From assembly GCA_003453435.1 (NCBI GenBank), contig DMLH01000037.1, positions 1 to 10,769 on the forward strand: a DNA stretch of 10,769 nt, given 5' to 3'. Numbering within the stretch: position 1 is the stretch's first letter; each line of letters opens with the position of its first letter. Below the pieces are notes generated by a model. It was not told the DNA's origin. It did not search any database and was given only the letters and a program-made list of their open reading frames with translations. Shown here piece by piece: positions 4,820-10,769 of the stretch. The stretch is from Clostridiales bacterium (GTDB lineage Bacteria; Bacillota; Clostridia; Christensenellales; UBA1242). A program made the position numbers and the translations under genes.

Positions 4820-7432
4820 ATGACACCACAAATTGCAAGTTTAATAATTAGTGGCCTTGCACTACTAATCGTTTTATTCCAAGTTATGATTGGTGCAATA
4901 AGAGGCTTAAAGAAAAGCACGTTTAGGCTTATATGGGTTTTTGTGTGGGGATGTATTTGTGTATTGGCTGCCACATTAATTGCAAAATCAATTGTTAACA
5001 TAGATGTTAGTTTTTTGCATTTAAGGGTTATGGGAGAAGAGGTTAGTACGCTACCTGCTTTTGTTGAAAAGATGTTGGAGTCCGGAAATCCAGATATTGC
5101 TAATATGGTTGCAGATAATCCTAAAATTATGGAACTTTGCACCTCCATTGCAAGCATGTTTATTGCGTTAGTGCTTTTTGAAGTTTTATTTTGGGTCACA
5201 AAACTACTTCTTTGGCCAATTTGGGCAATATTTTCACATATGTTTTTTGGAAAGAAAAAGCAAAAAGGCGAAAGCAAATCGGGTGCCATTATTAGAACTC
5301 CAAAAGTTAAAAAACATGCAGGCTTTGGTGCGCTTGTTGGTTTAGGGTTAGGACTTATTGTTTGCATGTTTACATTTGTTCCGTTACATTTCATCAATCA
5401 GCAAGTAATGGCAATTGAAACTGAAACGGCAACCGAGCAAACGGATGGCACAACAAAGGGCATTATTAGTGAAATGCTTGGAGAAAATGCAAAGTATATA
5501 ACCGTGTATGAAGATAGTTATGTTGCAAAAACATTTAAGTACTCAGGAATAGGTTTGGCTCAAAGTTTTATGAGTGATTTATTGACTTCTGCAAAGTTTA
5601 ATGGACAAAGAATTGTTATTAGTAAAGAAGTTTCAAGTTTGGCACCTATTTATAGAGATTATAAGGAGATTATGGAATATGACCTCCAGAATTTATCTCA
5701 AGCCGATATCGATAAAATTCTTCCAATAGTAGATGATGCTCAGTCTAGAATTTTAAGTAGTAGTATTGTTAAAAGTGTTTATAATGAACTTGCACCTTAC
5801 ATTGCAAAAAATATGGTGACAAATCCAAATTATTTCATTAATCTTCCAAGTTTTGATAATGAGTTTTTGAACACTACAGTTAAGAATGTTGTGAAAGCAT
5901 TTTTTGGAATAGATGAACATGGTGATATTGACAACACAAAATTAGTTAAAATGGAAGATATCAGTGCAGACGTTTCAAAAGTTATTGACATAGCAGAAAG
6001 GTTAAACGAAACTAAACTTATAGAATATGTTCTTGCTGGGGATATTACTTTTGACAATGTAAAGTCACAAATCACAGCAAGTCTTGGAGAGGATGTTGTT
6101 GATAAAATGTTTGAAATGAAAACAATCGCCACAGTTTTGGATGTTGTCGTTGAACCAAGCATTAAGTATGGAATTGAAAGTGTTCCTTCATTTGAATATG
6201 ATGGTGAAAATGTTTCAATTAATTATGTTGCGTTAACTGGTGGTGTTGATATTGACAGCGTTAAAAACTTTATGAAAAGTTTTGCTGTAAATGCCATTGA
6301 AACTGTAAAGGGAATTGATTTGGATTCAAAACTTTATGTTAGTGGGCAAACATTAGAAAATGTTGGTGCAGTAATTGATTCAGTGAGAAATAGTCAACTT
6401 ATTAGCACAACAACATATAATTCCGCATTTAACTATGGCGTAAAATATGCAAGTAAATTTGTAGATGAGGAATTCCCAAACGTAAATCCAGATGACCCAA
6501 CTGACACTGATTATAAAGATGTATATAATGTTATTTTCAAAACAATATTGAATTCATTAAATGATATAAACAGCAACAGCACATTTAAAGCGGAGTTCAA
6601 CAAATTAACCAATTTATTTAATTTTGCTTCAACAATTGCGGAAAGTGAAAATATTGAAACAGAAATTAAAAAAGAGGAAAATATTGTTGAAATTGGCAGA
6701 AAATTCGATGAACTTGTGGCAAATAATAGTTTAATATTTAGCAAAAATAATTGCGACACTATTCTTGAACTTTTAATTGATCAGGTTAGTTTTGGAGATT
6801 ATGAGTCATACAAAGTAGCAATTAAAAACAATATTCCACAAATAGAAAGTTTTGCAAATGAAATACAAATTGCTTTCAATCTTTTAAAAACTGAGATTGA
6901 TGATATTGATTCACTTGAAACTTATTTAACGGATACACTTTTAAATCCAGACGGAAGCAGTAAGAGTAAATTGATATCTGCTGGTGTTATGTACGATGTT
7001 GCAATTGACTTTGTTCCAACCATTCAGGTTGTTAATATTGATATAACAAATGATATTAAAACACAATTGGCTACAGATAAAGCAAACAATGTAAGTATTT
7101 TGGATGTTATTGAACAAGTCAAGAGTGTTGAAAGCAAAACAATAGACACAAGTGCAAGTTTTGCTGAAATGGACGCAAATTATTTAACTGCTTTGGGTAG
7201 AGAAGTAGATAATCTTTCTGTTGATTACAATTTAGTTCTTAATCAAACTGCGGTTAATAAAATTGGATATGAAGTTGCAGACATAATTAACGGCAAAGTG
7301 CAAGCAGAAACCAGCATCAGTGTCGCAAAACGCAATGCAGTTCAATCAATTTGTGATACTAAAACCGATAAGGGCTTATATCCAACGTTTGAAGACTTGT
7401 TTACGGCAATATCAAATGTTTTGTTTGACTAA
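4820..7432 (+). CDS. Large CvpA-like membrane protein with extended extracytoplasmic region
   Basis: The chosen ATG (4820) has GGAGGG (4808-4813) six bases before it; an in-frame ATG at 4799 has none. The protein is 870 residues. Its first 190 resemble the CvpA (colicin V production) family. TM1 (about 5-24) is followed by the typical G-A-I-R-G-L-K-K turn (25-32), then TM2 (37-58), TM3 (108-138), a basic cytoplasmic loop (144-166) and Gly-rich TM4 (GFGALVGLGLGL, 168-179). Usual CvpA proteins are about 160-240 residues, so some 680 residues are extra. That part is soluble, acidic and helix-rich, with no catalytic motif that I recognise. Helical stretches of similar pattern recur, such as VIDIAERLNETKLI (about 387), VGAVIDSVRNSQLI (about 513) and LFNFASTIAESENI (about 597), suggesting diverged helical repeats. 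The role is unknown; a scaffold or envelope sensor is possible. It is a single-gene unit ending at a strong terminator. Confidence 0.75.
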   Translation: MTPQIASLIISGLALLIVLFQVMIGAIRGLKKSTFRLIWVFVWGCICVLAATLIAKSIVNIDVSFLHLRVMGEEVSTLPAFVEKMLESGNPDIANMVADNPKIMELCTSIASMFIALVLFEVLFWVTKLLLWPIWAIFSHMFFGKKKQKGESKSGAIIRTPKVKKHAGFGALVGLGLGLIVCMFTFVPLHFINQQVMAIETETATEQTDGTTKGIISEMLGENAKYITVYEDSYVAKTFKYSGIGLAQSFMSDLLTSAKFNGQRIVISKEVSSLAPIYRDYKEIMEYDLQNLSQADIDKILPIVDDAQSRILSSSIVKSVYNELAPYIAKNMVTNPNYFINLPSFDNEFLNTTVKNVVKAFFGIDEHGDIDNTKLVKMEDISADVSKVIDIAERLNETKLIEYVLAGDITFDNVKSQITASLGEDVVDKMFEMKTIATVLDVVVEPSIKYGIESVPSFEYDGENVSINYVALTGGVDIDSVKNFMKSFAVNAIETVKGIDLDSKLYVSGQTLENVGAVIDSVRNSQLISTTTYNSAFNYGVKYASKFVDEEFPNVNPDDPTDTDYKDVYNVIFKTILNSLNDINSNSTFKAEFNKLTNLFNFASTIAESENIETEIKKEENIVEIGRKFDELVANNSLIFSKNNCDTILELLIDQVSFGDYESYKVAIKNNIPQIESFANEIQIAFNLLKTEIDDIDSLETYLTDTLLNPDGSSKSKLISAGVMYDVAIDFVPTIQVVNIDITNDIKTQLATDKANNVSILDVIEQVKSVESKTIDTSASFAEMDANYLTALGREVDNLSVDYNLVLNQTAVNKIGYEVADIINGKVQAETSISVAKRNAVQSICDTKTDKGLYPTFEDLFTAISNVLFD

Positions 7433-7453
7433 ACAAATGTTAAATGAAGTTAT

Positions 7454-7485
7454 AAAATATGAGGTTTAAAGCCTCATATTTTTAT
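7454..7485 (+). terminator. Intrinsic terminator after the CvpA-like gene
   Basis: AAAATATGAGG (7454-7464) pairs perfectly with CCTCATATTTT (7472-7482), with loop TTTAAAG, followed by a short T-rich tail. It lies 21 bp after the stop codon and separates this gene from the next unit. Confidence 0.85.
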
Positions 7486-7596
7486 ATTAAAAATTTTATT
7501 AAGTTATATTTTAATTCAGTTTTGTTGTTATTATTTATTTTGGTTATTATTACATATAAAATTTCTATGTATTTTTAAATATATAATTTTGTTGCT

Positions 7597-7624
7597 TTGT
7601 TATTTTTGGTTTTTGTGTTATCAT
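7597..7624 (+). promoter_or_regulatory. Extended -10 promoter placing the transcript start at the ATG
   Basis: TGTTATCAT (7616-7624) combines TGn with TATCAT, a 5-of-6 match to the -10 hexamer. TTGTTA (7597-7602) lies 16 bp upstream as a partial -35. The predicted start is about 7631, next to the ATG at 7632, and there is no Shine-Dalgarno sequence in between. Together these suggest a leaderless messenger. A TATAAT at 7582-7587 lacks a good -35 and is less likely. Confidence 0.5.
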
Positions 7625-7631
7625 CATATAT

Positions 7632-8231
7632 ATGAATAGTAAAATAGACTGGAAATATTTTTTAAGTTTTGCTGATAAATGCCGACAAAGTTTTATACCT
7701 GTTATAAGAGAAAAAAGTGCCAAGATGCTTACTGAGTATATTGAAAAATTAAACCCTAAAAAAATACTTGAAATTGGAACTGCTGTTGGCTATAGTGGAA
7801 CATTAATGCTTCTTTCGTGCCAAGATGCCAATTTAACTACAATAGATAATAATAATGATATGTGCAGAAAAGCAAAGGATACTTTTAAGAATTTTAATTT
7901 GCAAAATAGGGTAAACATTATCTGTGATGATGCATTTAATTTTTTGCAAAATTGTAATGAAATTTATGACTTTATTTTTGTGGATGGTCCTAAAGGCCAA
8001 TATATTAAATATTTGCCATACTTAAAAAAACTCATAAAATCTGGCGGTGTTATATTCTGTGATGATGTTTTGTATTTTGGTATGGTAAAAGACGACAGCA
8101 AAGTTATTCATAAAAAAATAACCATTGTAAGAAATTTAAGAGAATTTATATCATCTGTTCAAAATGATGAAGCCTTTGAAAGCAAACTAATTGAACTTGA
8201 AGATGGAATTTTGATTATAAAAAGGAAATAA
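7632..8231 (+). CDS. trmR: TrmR/YrrM-type SAM-dependent O-methyltransferase
   Basis: This 199-residue, soluble protein is a class I methyltransferase. Motif I is ILEIGTAVGYS (45-55), binding S-adenosylmethionine; Asp72 ends the second strand (TTID). VDGPKGQY (117-124) and GGVIFCDDVLYFG (138-150) match the metal-binding DxxKGQY and the DNVLF.G block of Bacillus subtilis YrrM (TrmR), which is about 217 residues. TrmR methylates 5-hydroxyuridine to 5-methoxyuridine at position 34 of tRNAs. The metal-ligand Asn of the usual DN pair is Asp here (D144-D145). It might therefore be a relative with another small-molecule or tRNA substrate. The U32 peptidase-like genes that often accompany trmR are not beside it. 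It heads a unit with the next two genes, the first only one base away. The ATG has no Shine-Dalgarno sequence and probably begins a leaderless transcript. Family is firm, exact substrate probable. Confidence 0.82.
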   Translation: MNSKIDWKYFLSFADKCRQSFIPVIREKSAKMLTEYIEKLNPKKILEIGTAVGYSGTLMLLSCQDANLTTIDNNNDMCRKAKDTFKNFNLQNRVNIICDDAFNFLQNCNEIYDFIFVDGPKGQYIKYLPYLKKLIKSGGVIFCDDVLYFGMVKDDSKVIHKKITIVRNLREFISSVQNDEAFESKLIELEDGILIIKRK

Positions 8232-8232
8232 T

Positions 8233-8454
8233 ATGACGGATATTGAATTTGCATTACTAACTTTTGGATTAATAATAGCAACGCTTGTTGTCATAATTTT
8301 GGCATGCGTAATTATATTTAAATTCAAAAAAAGGCGATGCAAAACCTTAAGCCAAGAAGAATTTAATAAAAAATTATTTAACAACAAAAAAATGATTATA
8401 GCGGAAGATGAATTAAGTAAAACCGTAATTAAAAACAATAAAACAGATTTTTAA
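8233..8454 (+). CDS. Small single-pass membrane protein
   Basis: This 73-residue protein has one strong hydrophobic segment (about residues 6-29), then a basic stop-transfer (KFKKRRCK). A charged C-terminal tail of about 35 residues follows, probably in the cytoplasm with the N-terminus outside. Its AAGGA ribosome binding site (8222-8226) lies in the last codons of the methyltransferase gene, and the spacer between the two genes is one base, so they are very likely co-translated. The comF gene starts 39 bp after it ends. I do not recognise the family; the size and topology fit a small accessory or scaffold subunit. There is no Cys-rich or nuclease signature. Confidence 0.75.
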   Translation: MTDIEFALLTFGLIIATLVVIILACVIIFKFKKRRCKTLSQEEFNKKLFNNKKMIIAEDELSKTVIKNNKTDF

Positions 8455-8493
8455 ATAATTTTGCCAACATTAAAATATTTACAAAGGATAAAA

Positions 8494-9228
8494 ATGAATA
8501 AGAAACTTAGAAATTTTTTAGCAAAAACATTGTTTATTAAGGATATTAAATGCATTTTTTGTGGTAAGGAATTGGATTTTGATAGCAGATATTGTACTTG
8601 TGATGAGTGTATAAAATCCTTACCATTTTTGCGTGGAAAGGTTTGTAAATGCTGTGGCGAGCCAATCAAAAGTATGGCTACATATTGCATGCGCTGTAAA
8701 AATCATATCGATAGAGGCTTTGATAGTGCTAGGGCAGAGTTTTTATATTCTGGCCAAATTAAAAATGCAATAATAAACCTTAAATATTCAGGCAATAAAT
8801 ATTATGCTGAGTATTTAAGCGCATTTATGTATGATGTGTACGTAAGGGAAAATATTAAATGCGATATTGTTATACCTGCACCAATAAGCAAAAACAGTTT
8901 AAAACATCGTGGTTTTAATCAGGCAGAACTTTTGTGTGAGGAGTTTGAAAAACATGGTATAAAAATTAATAACGAATGTTTGCAAAAAGTGTTAGAAACA
9001 GAAAATCAAGCAGTGCTTAATTTTAAGGATAGACAAACAAATTTAAACGGTGCTTTCAAAGTGGTGGATAAAGGTGCCATTAAAAACAAAAATGTTTTGC
9101 TTATTGATGACATTTTTACAACCGGCGCAACTGCCAGTGAAATTTCATTTACACTTAAAAAGGCAGGCGCAAAGCGTGTTGATGTTATTACATTGTGTCA
9201 TGATTTGCCCAGCAAGGCGACAAACTAA
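8494..9228 (+). CDS. comFC: ComF-family phosphoribosyltransferase-like protein (ComFC)
   Basis: The ATG at 8494 has AAAGGA (8483-8488) five bases before it. A TTG at 8461 would add 11 residues but lacks such a site. The 244-residue protein starts with an eight-cysteine zinc-binding region: C20-C23, C36-C39, C51-C54 and C65-C68. A type I phosphoribosyltransferase fold follows, with IVIPAPISKNSLKHRGFNQAELL, the family hallmark, around residues 128-150. The PRPP-binding loop VLLIDDIFTTGAT lies at about 201-213. ComFC is a cytoplasmic partner of the DNA helicase ComFA in natural transformation, and ComF homologues also act in single-strand DNA handling. No comFA is visible here. The gene closes a three-gene unit and is followed 139 bp later by secA, an order seen across Bacillota. 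Length is normal for the family. Confidence 0.93.
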   Translation: MNKKLRNFLAKTLFIKDIKCIFCGKELDFDSRYCTCDECIKSLPFLRGKVCKCCGEPIKSMATYCMRCKNHIDRGFDSARAEFLYSGQIKNAIINLKYSGNKYYAEYLSAFMYDVYVRENIKCDIVIPAPISKNSLKHRGFNQAELLCEEFEKHGIKINNECLQKVLETENQAVLNFKDRQTNLNGAFKVVDKGAIKNKNVLLIDDIFTTGATASEISFTLKKAGAKRVDVITLCHDLPSKATN

Positions 9229-9294
9229 TATTTAAAAAAATGACAAATCTTTGTAATTTATTTTGTTTATAAATTTAAACTGCTTTAAATTGGT

Positions 9295-9322
9295 TTGTAA
9301 TTTTAAAAATATTTGCTAAAAT
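9295..9322 (+). promoter_or_regulatory. Promoter of secA
   Basis: TTGTAA (9295-9300) and TAAAAT (9317-9322) are 16 bp apart, with TGC before the -10 as an extended element. The predicted start near 9329 leaves a leader of about 40 nt. A TATAAT follows at 9322-9327 but has no -35 at a usual distance. An AT-only dyad AATTTAAA/TTTAAATT (9272-9279 and 9284-9291) lies just upstream; it is too weak to be sure that comF transcription stops there, so read-through into secA is possible. Confidence 0.5.
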
Positions 9323-9335
9323 ATAATGAAATCTG

Positions 9336-9349
9336 TGCGTTAAAACGCA
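9336..9349 (+). other. Small hairpin in the secA leader
   Basis: TGCGT (9336-9340) pairs with ACGCA (9345-9349) around TAAA, in otherwise AT-rich DNA, eight bases before the GGAG ribosome binding site (9358-9361). It is a short G/C-containing stem and could shape ribosome access to secA, or be a small operator. The stem is only five pairs long. Confidence 0.3.
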
Positions 9350-9367
9350 ATGATATTGGAGTATATA

Positions 9368-10769
9368 ATGGGACTATTTTCTTGGATTTTTGCAAGTGAC
9401 AATGCAAGAAGTGTTAAAAAGTTGAAAAAGATTGCTGATGAAGTTATGGTGTTAGAGCCAAAATATCAAGCAATGACGGATGAAGAATTAAAAAATCAAA
9501 CTCAAATTTTAAAAGATGAACTTAAATCTGGAAAAACCTTGGAAGATATTTTGCCAAGTGCTTTTGCAGTTGTTAGGGAGGCTAGTGACCGTGTGCTTAA
9601 AATGAAGCACTACTATGTGCAAGTTATTGGTGGCATTGCTTTGCATCAGGGTAGAATTGCAGAAATGAGAACTGGTGAAGGAAAAACACTTGTTGAAACT
9701 TTACCTGCATACTTAAATGCCTTAACTGAAAAAGGCGTTCACATTGTTACTGTTAATGAATACCTTGCAAAGCGTGATAGCGAATGGATGGGCAAAATTT
9801 TTGAGTTTTTAGGACTTAAAGTTGGAATTACTCTTTCCGGTGAAAATCAGGAACAAAAGAGAAATGCATATCTTTGTGATATCACATATGGAACAAATAG
9901 TGAATTTGGCTTTGACTACTTGCGTGACAATATGTGTGTTGACATAAAACAAAAAGTTCAACGTGGTCATAATTTTGCAATTGTGGACGAGGTCGATAGT
10001 GTTTTAATTGATGAGGCAAGAACACCACTAATTATTTCTGGTGGAAAAGGCTTTAAAAACACACAGGGATATACTAAGGCACGTGATTTTGTGGCGACGC
10101 TTAAAAGAGATAAAGATGTTGAAATCGATGAGGAAAAGAAACAAGTTCGACTTACCGATGTTGGTATTGCTAAAGCCGAAAGATATTATGGCATTGAAAA
10201 TATTTCAGATGTTGAAAATATGGAGCAAGACCACTACATTAACAACGCATTAAAAGCACGTTTTATGTTTGAAAAAGATAAAAACTACATTGTGCACGAG
10301 GGCGAAGTTTTAATTGTTGATGAATTTACCGGACGTGTTATGGCAGGTAGACGTTATAGTGACGGAATTCATGAAGCATTGGAGGCTAAGGAGCACGTTG
10401 AAATTCACGATGAAAACGTGACAGTTGCAACAATTACTTATCAAAATTATTTTAGGCTTTACAAAAAATTGTCAGGCATGACAGGTACTGCAAAAACTGA
10501 AGAAACAGAGTTTAATAAGATATATAAATTAGACGTTGTTCAAATTCCAACCAACAAACCAGTTATTCGTAATGATTATATCGATATTATTTATGCTAAC
10601 GAAAAAGCCAAATTTGAAGGTATTGCCGACGAGGTTAAAAAGCATCATGAAACAGGCCAACCAGTTTTAATTGGTACGGTCACAATTGACAAAAGTGAAA
10701 AATTGAGTAAATTGTTAAAATCTCGTGGAATTAAGCACGTTGTGTTAAATGCTAAAAATCACGAACAGG
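9368..10769 (+). CDS. secA: Preprotein translocase ATPase SecA, N-terminal part (3' truncated by window end)
   Basis: The ATG at 9368 has GGAG (9358-9361) six bases before it, and the frame stays open to the window end, giving about 467 of the usual 800-900 residues. SecA is the ATP-driven motor that pushes unfolded preproteins through the SecYEG channel at the membrane. Visible are Walker A, MRTGEGKT at residues 100-107, and NEYLAKRD. Walker B is VDEVDSVLIDEART starting at residue 206, both positions as in Bacillus subtilis SecA. The preprotein cross-linking region (starting after about residue 220), VDEFTGRVMAGRRYSDGIHEALEAKE and LSGMTGTAKTE also match. The second nucleotide-binding domain is just beginning; the C-terminal helical and zinc-binding tail is outside. 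No break or missing catalytic residue is seen. It follows comF as in many Bacillota, but without hpf between them. Its own promoter is at 9295-9322. Confidence 0.98.
   Translation, partial: MGLFSWIFASDNARSVKKLKKIADEVMVLEPKYQAMTDEELKNQTQILKDELKSGKTLEDILPSAFAVVREASDRVLKMKHYYVQVIGGIALHQGRIAEMRTGEGKTLVETLPAYLNALTEKGVHIVTVNEYLAKRDSEWMGKIFEFLGLKVGITLSGENQEQKRNAYLCDITYGTNSEFGFDYLRDNMCVDIKQKVQRGHNFAIVDEVDSVLIDEARTPLIISGGKGFKNTQGYTKARDFVATLKRDKDVEIDEEKKQVRLTDVGIAKAERYYGIENISDVENMEQDHYINNALKARFMFEKDKNYIVHEGEVLIVDEFTGRVMAGRRYSDGIHEALEAKEHVEIHDENVTVATITYQNYFRLYKKLSGMTGTAKTEETEFNKIYKLDVVQIPTNKPVIRNDYIDIIYANEKAKFEGIADEVKKHHETGQPVLIGTVTIDKSEKLSKLLKSRGIKHVVLNAKNHEQ

Noticed and set aside
4726..5397. 223-codon - strand frame opposite the start of the CvpA-like gene
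   Set aside because: It lies antisense to a clear gene with a good ribosome binding site, has no start signal of its own, and reads as a mirror of membrane-helix codons.
9272..9291. Intrinsic terminator after comF
   Set aside because: The 8-bp dyad is A/T only and is not followed by a good T-run, so it is too weak to call a terminator.
9229..9367. A hidden hpf gene between comF and secA
   Set aside because: The gap is only 139 bp, has stops in all frames, and contains the secA promoter and leader.
1..10769. CRISPR array, tRNA, rRNA, insertion sequence or integrase
   Set aside because: No spaced direct repeats, cloverleaf-like sequence, conserved rRNA stretch, terminal inverted repeats or recombinase motifs were seen on either strand.

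Overview
The window is AT-rich (roughly 30% GC by eye) and looks like chromosomal DNA from a low-GC Gram-positive bacterium of the Bacillota, most like an uncultured clostridial lineage. Pointers are the VanW-family protein, the ComF-SecA gene order, the AGGTGA/GGAGG-type ribosome binding sites and the housekeeping sigma promoters. Trp is encoded by TGG in the genes I translated, no gene contains an internal TGA, and one gene ends on TGA. The standard bacterial code therefore applies and a Mollicutes-type code is unlikely. The window holds ten protein genes, two of them cut by its ends; I see no rRNA, tRNA, CRISPR or insertion sequence.

Left part (1-2741, + strand): the 3' end of a surface protein with an InlB-type repeat and a C-terminal membrane anchor, a VanW-family cell-envelope protein, and a lysine-rich orphan protein with its own near-perfect extended -10 promoter. 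The orphan converges on a second orphan on the - strand (2772-3437), and the two share a bidirectional terminator.

Middle part (3438-4819): a 442-bp gene-free stretch with a cluster of DnaA-box-like sequences (three GTGGATAA copies, two of them directly abutting, plus outlying boxes), which looks like a replication-origin fragment or a DnaA-binding regulatory cluster. It is followed by a PAP2-family membrane phosphatase on the - strand and an AT-rich divergent promoter region.

Right part (4820-10769, all + strand): an 870-residue CvpA-like membrane protein with an unusually large extracytoplasmic part, closed by a strong terminator. Next comes a compact three-gene unit: a TrmR/YrrM-type tRNA methyltransferase, a small single-pass membrane protein and ComF. 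It begins at a likely leaderless start. Last is secA, with its own promoter, cut by the window end after about 467 codons. The comF-secA order matches the conserved Bacillota order comFC-hpf-secA-prfB, except that hpf is missing between them.

Most of the window is envelope and housekeeping material (surface protein, VanW, PAP2, CvpA-like, SecA). The least explained parts are the DnaA-box cluster, the two orphan genes beside it and the large CvpA-like protein. I saw no clear-cut undescribed defence or mobile system.
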